In this document: positions 60,941 to 64,000 of the stretch, piece after piece | Numbering within the stretch: position 1 is the first letter of the stretch | Layout of the letters: each line of letters starts with the position of its first letter | Translations under genes and position numbers: made by a program | Notes under the pieces: generated by a model | What the model saw: the letters and a program-made list of their open reading frames with translations, nothing else | What the model was told of the DNA's origin: nothing | Database searches by the model: none | Source: Asterias amurensis | Taxonomy: Eukaryota; Echinodermata; Asteroidea; Forcipulatida; Asteriidae | Reading direction: 5' to 3' | Assembly (NCBI RefSeq): GCF_032118995.1 | Contig: NC_092661.1 | Location: 7,502,494 to 7,566,493 of the forward strand | DNA: 64,000 nucleotides

Positions 60941-62285
60941 CAACTAGAAGTCCTTATGGGTTTGTGTGCTGCCACCTATCTTCAAAAAAGTCTCCAGCAA
61001 AAGTTGAACCTAAGATTGTAGTAAGTTACCTGTTTAATGTTAAAGTGCCACACGTTGTCTATAAGGGTGAGTTTGCTTTTGTGTTTTTACATTTCCTTTT
61101 TGAATTGATAAATGTGTAGAAAAAAGTATCACTTTAATTAAAAAAAAAAAAAACTTGTTTTCTTTTCTTTTTTGTTATCACGTTTAGCCTATTATTCCCT
61201 AGATAAAATATTTTCTAAGAAATTTATACCTGTTTGGGCATAATCAAAATAATTATAGGTTTAAATAATCTGTTTTAATTTTGCTTCGAAATATGGATTG
61301 GAAAAAGTAAAAAAAAGTGTAGCATTATAGGCAGGCGGTTTGTATATTTTAGAGATCAGAGAGATAAAATCCAAGGGAAATAGCAGTAATGGAGTGTTCC
61401 TTTCTGTTGTTGGGTTTGGATTCGGGTATTAAAACCAATCAATTAAAGCCGTAAGAGCCAATTATTTATTATTCTTGGATTAAACAATCAAAGTGGGAAA
61501 TATTCATCCTGCATGGAAATTTGCGAGTGTGTGGCGTAGGTTTGGGATCAAGCATAATTAACAGCAGACGTATGTTTAGAAATACAAGCAAGGAGTTTTT
61601 GTTCTAGTTAATGATTCATGTACCCTCATGGCTGTTTCAGTACTCAACAATTATAAAAAATGCCATCTGCTGCTTTATTATAACTAGATTATTATAAAAA
61701 AACAACAAAGAAAGACAAAAAAAAAGAATCAAGAAAATCGGTGAAATCGGTATTTAATATGCAAGCTGTAGTTGTAGACGTAGAGTAGCTGGGAATTTAT
61801 AGATGGACAAATATTTTGAAGGCTTCTGTAAGCAAGGATAAATTGAAGTATATTTACATAAATGTATATGTATACTTGCACATAGTGGGATCTTGTATTC
61901 CGTAACATTTGATATAAATGTGTGATTGCGATGGAAAACATGAAATTTGATGATTATTTTTGCAGGTCTTTGTTTATATAGAATAATGTTGACATTCCGT
62001 TATTTGGGCGAGGTTTCAGCTTGTAGTATTAGGTTGAAATTAGGGCCAAGTTCATGGTCCACAAGTTTGCTAAGAGAATGTTTGCGTAGCAGAAGCAGTC
62101 CTTTGCTTGACACTGTAATCTGACCAGGCTTTACTTTCAGCTTAATCTATCATGTTCTGTCATGTACAATGTTTTGTACCTTTCCAAAATCTTTATTTGC
62201 ATAGGGTTATACTCCCAGGCTTTGCTTTCTGCTTAAAACAATATAGACCTTACCCCAAATACTCGCTACGCGCACAATAGACGTG

Positions 62286-62355
62286 GAATGAGGTGCATGC
62301 TGGTCTAGCTAGCTATCAAATCTGATCACTAGCTAGACCAGCATGCACCTCATTC
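62286..62355 (+). ncRNA. 70-nt miRNA-like hairpin, copy 2
   Basis: A perfect 27-bp stem begins GAATGAGGTGCATGCTGGTC and continues TAGCTAG. The apex adds ATCA/TGAT pairing. Its length equals copy 1, and the stems share GAGGTGCATGCTGGTCTAG. The complementary arm changes with it, so pairing is kept in both. Confidence 0.45.
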
Positions 62356-62803
62356 AACCGTTTGCGCTTAAGCAATGGTATTTGCGAAAAGGTTCAACCA
62401 TGATCTCATTTCTAGAGTGACCCATTCATAACCTGCTTTATAACACATGCATCATATTTTATTAATAGAGCAAAGATTGTGTGTTATTAACAACAGTTTG
62501 GTGCTCAACTAAAACAAAAGTATGCCCTTATTTTAAAAAATAACTAAATTCTTACACTTTTTTCTATTTCCAATCACATGCATCTATAGGTGTTCCTGTA
62601 TTACAGAGTTTATAATAAACATTGACAGTTGTGTTCAGTTTTAAATGTATGTATTGGACTGTGGATGCAGTTCATTCACAATGATATGGGATTAAAGTGT
62701 CCAGTTATAGGGCATAGACTAAATGAAAAGGTGATGTATTCCAAAGAAGTGTAATTTACTGAAATATTTTCCATAGAAGACATTTCCCATGCTACATGTA
62801 CAT

Positions 62804-63043
62804 GGGCCCAATTTCATGGCTCTGCTTACTGCTGAAGTCTGCGCTTACGTTTACCATTCTCCATTCTCATGCAAGCACTGAATTTCTGCGCTAACTGTGT
62901 GAGCGAAAAATGTTTAGTAACTTGTAGTGCGCACAAGCCAAACTCCCTCCTAACGTGAGAAATGCGCTCAATGTAAGCACCGAATTCCCTGCTTCTGCAA
63001 GCCCCGATTCTTTGCTTATGGCAGAGCCATGAAATTTGGCCCT
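62804..63043. mobile_element. GCTTAGCA-type palindrome (family D), downstream of ERM
   Basis: The left end GGGCCCAATTTCATGGCTCT mirrors the right end AGAGCCATGAAATTTGGCCC. Inner GCTTACTGC and GCTTATGGC blocks pair. Confidence 0.82.
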
Positions 63044-64000
63044 GGTCCCCATCCAATGTCTAGTCATGTCATCACATTCCACTAACAACTATTGAGATCA
63101 TCGAATGAAATTTACTAAAAAGTACAAATGTCGCCTTAGAACATTGTAGAAGACACTACCTAGTCCCTTACAATGTCCAGATGTATTACTGTAATAGACA
63201 AAGCCAAATGTGAACAATTTTCCCCAAGTACAAAGAACAGGGGGAGACCCGTTTGCTCAATCGGGTAGACTGTACAGGAAGCTACTGACCCGGTTCAACC
63301 GAGGTTTGGCTTGGGAAAATTGGAAAAAGATTAAGCTAGTTTTGCTAAAATTATATTTGTTTAAAATTTAACTCTTTAACTAAAAAGTTGCAACTACATG
63401 TACTCGGACAACTTGATTCTACCTGGGCACCTGCTGATCTTGGTCAAGTTCCCTTGTTGGTAATATCTATCCCAAAAGCTGATATTCCTACAGCAAATAA
63501 GGTAACAGACCATTTGCTTTCATAACAGACCATTTGCTTTCATCACAGCCCATATTCATACAACAAATGAGGTAACAGACCATTTGCTTTCGTCACAGCC
63601 TCAGTTGGGTTCCATTGTTTCTAATTGAAGAAATAAAAGTTGGTTAAAAAAAATTTAAATGCATGGAAACTCAAACTTTTAGTAAAGTTATCATTTATTG
63701 AAATTGCAACAAGTATAACCGATAACATAGCAATTAAGTTAATTGAATAAGTACAAGACTAGCTTCTGCCAAATAACGCATTGTTCTGCAATGGCTTTAA
63801 AAATATACCATTACAAAATATCACTTGTAAAATGTTAAAACTACATTGGGATGGATTCAATACCAATATTGTTACAGTCCGTTATTACATTTCAATTAAG
63901 CAAACACTAAGATTCAACATTTTAGAAACGATTTAAATTATAACTTGTTAACCTGGAGGCTCACAATTCCGTGAATCGTTTAGTTAATTTATTATTTTTT
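63044..64000. other. Downstream sequence, no gene recognised
   Basis: It includes a short tandem repeat at 63505-63600 (unit containing ACAGACCATTTGCTTTC, three copies). No coding or RNA gene is visible to the window end. Confidence 0.4.
63505..63600. repeat. Short tandem repeat
   Basis: ACAGACCATTTGCTTTC occurs three times. The first two are separated by only a few bases and the third follows about 50 bp later. Confidence 0.8.

Larger units (their letters stand above)
58949..62285 (+). other. ERM 3' UTR / downstream region
   Basis: No open frame here resembles a protein. It contains the nested palindromes at 59150-59475, a double AATAAA at 59877-59886 and the first hairpin at 60871-60940. 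The 3' end of ERM is not determined. Confidence 0.45.

Overview
This is animal nuclear DNA with AT-rich sequence, spliceosomal introns and a dense load of small palindromic transposons. The genes are bilaterian. The repeats (TTAA-flanked palindromes, GCTTAGCA-type palindromes, a foldback element with 15-16 bp tandem repeats in its arms) are of the kind I associate with echinoderms, so I infer an echinoderm, most likely a sea star. No sequence here proves the species. I saw no rRNA, intact tRNA, CRISPR or viral genes.

Layout. (1) 1-6794: non-coding, upstream or intronic sequence of a PRDM13 orthologue. It contains a duplicated 174-bp unit split by a transposon. (2) 6795-8422 (+): the terminal coding exon of prdm13. 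The PR-domain exons were not found. (3) 14738-20934 (-): rsph3, the radial spoke head 3 homologue of cilia, complete in seven coding exons (406 codons). (4) 21806-27019 (+): fdx1, a mitochondrial adrenodoxin-type ferredoxin, complete in four exons (222 codons). It is divergent from rsph3, with 871 bp between the start codons. (5) 29.8-58.95 kb (+): an ezrin/radixin/moesin (ERM) gene with one 5' UTR exon and 13 coding exons that join in frame to 569 codons, spread over about 29 kb. (6) 58.95-64 kb: ERM 3' UTR or downstream sequence with two related 70-nt hairpins.

The four genes are not functionally linked: a neural transcription factor, an axonemal scaffold, a mitochondrial electron carrier and a membrane-actin linker. 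The structure between them is mostly mobile DNA. Several families carry TTAA at both ends, and one insertion has a paralogous empty site that shows a TTAA target duplication directly. Insertions are nested up to three deep near 38-39.8 kb, and the innermost block carries a broken THAP-type zinc-finger start. Other notable elements are a 1.07-kb foldback element with 8-bp duplications in fdx1 intron 2, a 1.52-kb near-perfect inverted repeat with 13-bp flanking duplications in rsph3 intron 1, and a 47-bp palindrome with a 9-bp duplication. I found no convincing new multi-gene system. The best novelty candidates are the paired hairpins, the tiny palindrome and the nested THAP/TTAA block.
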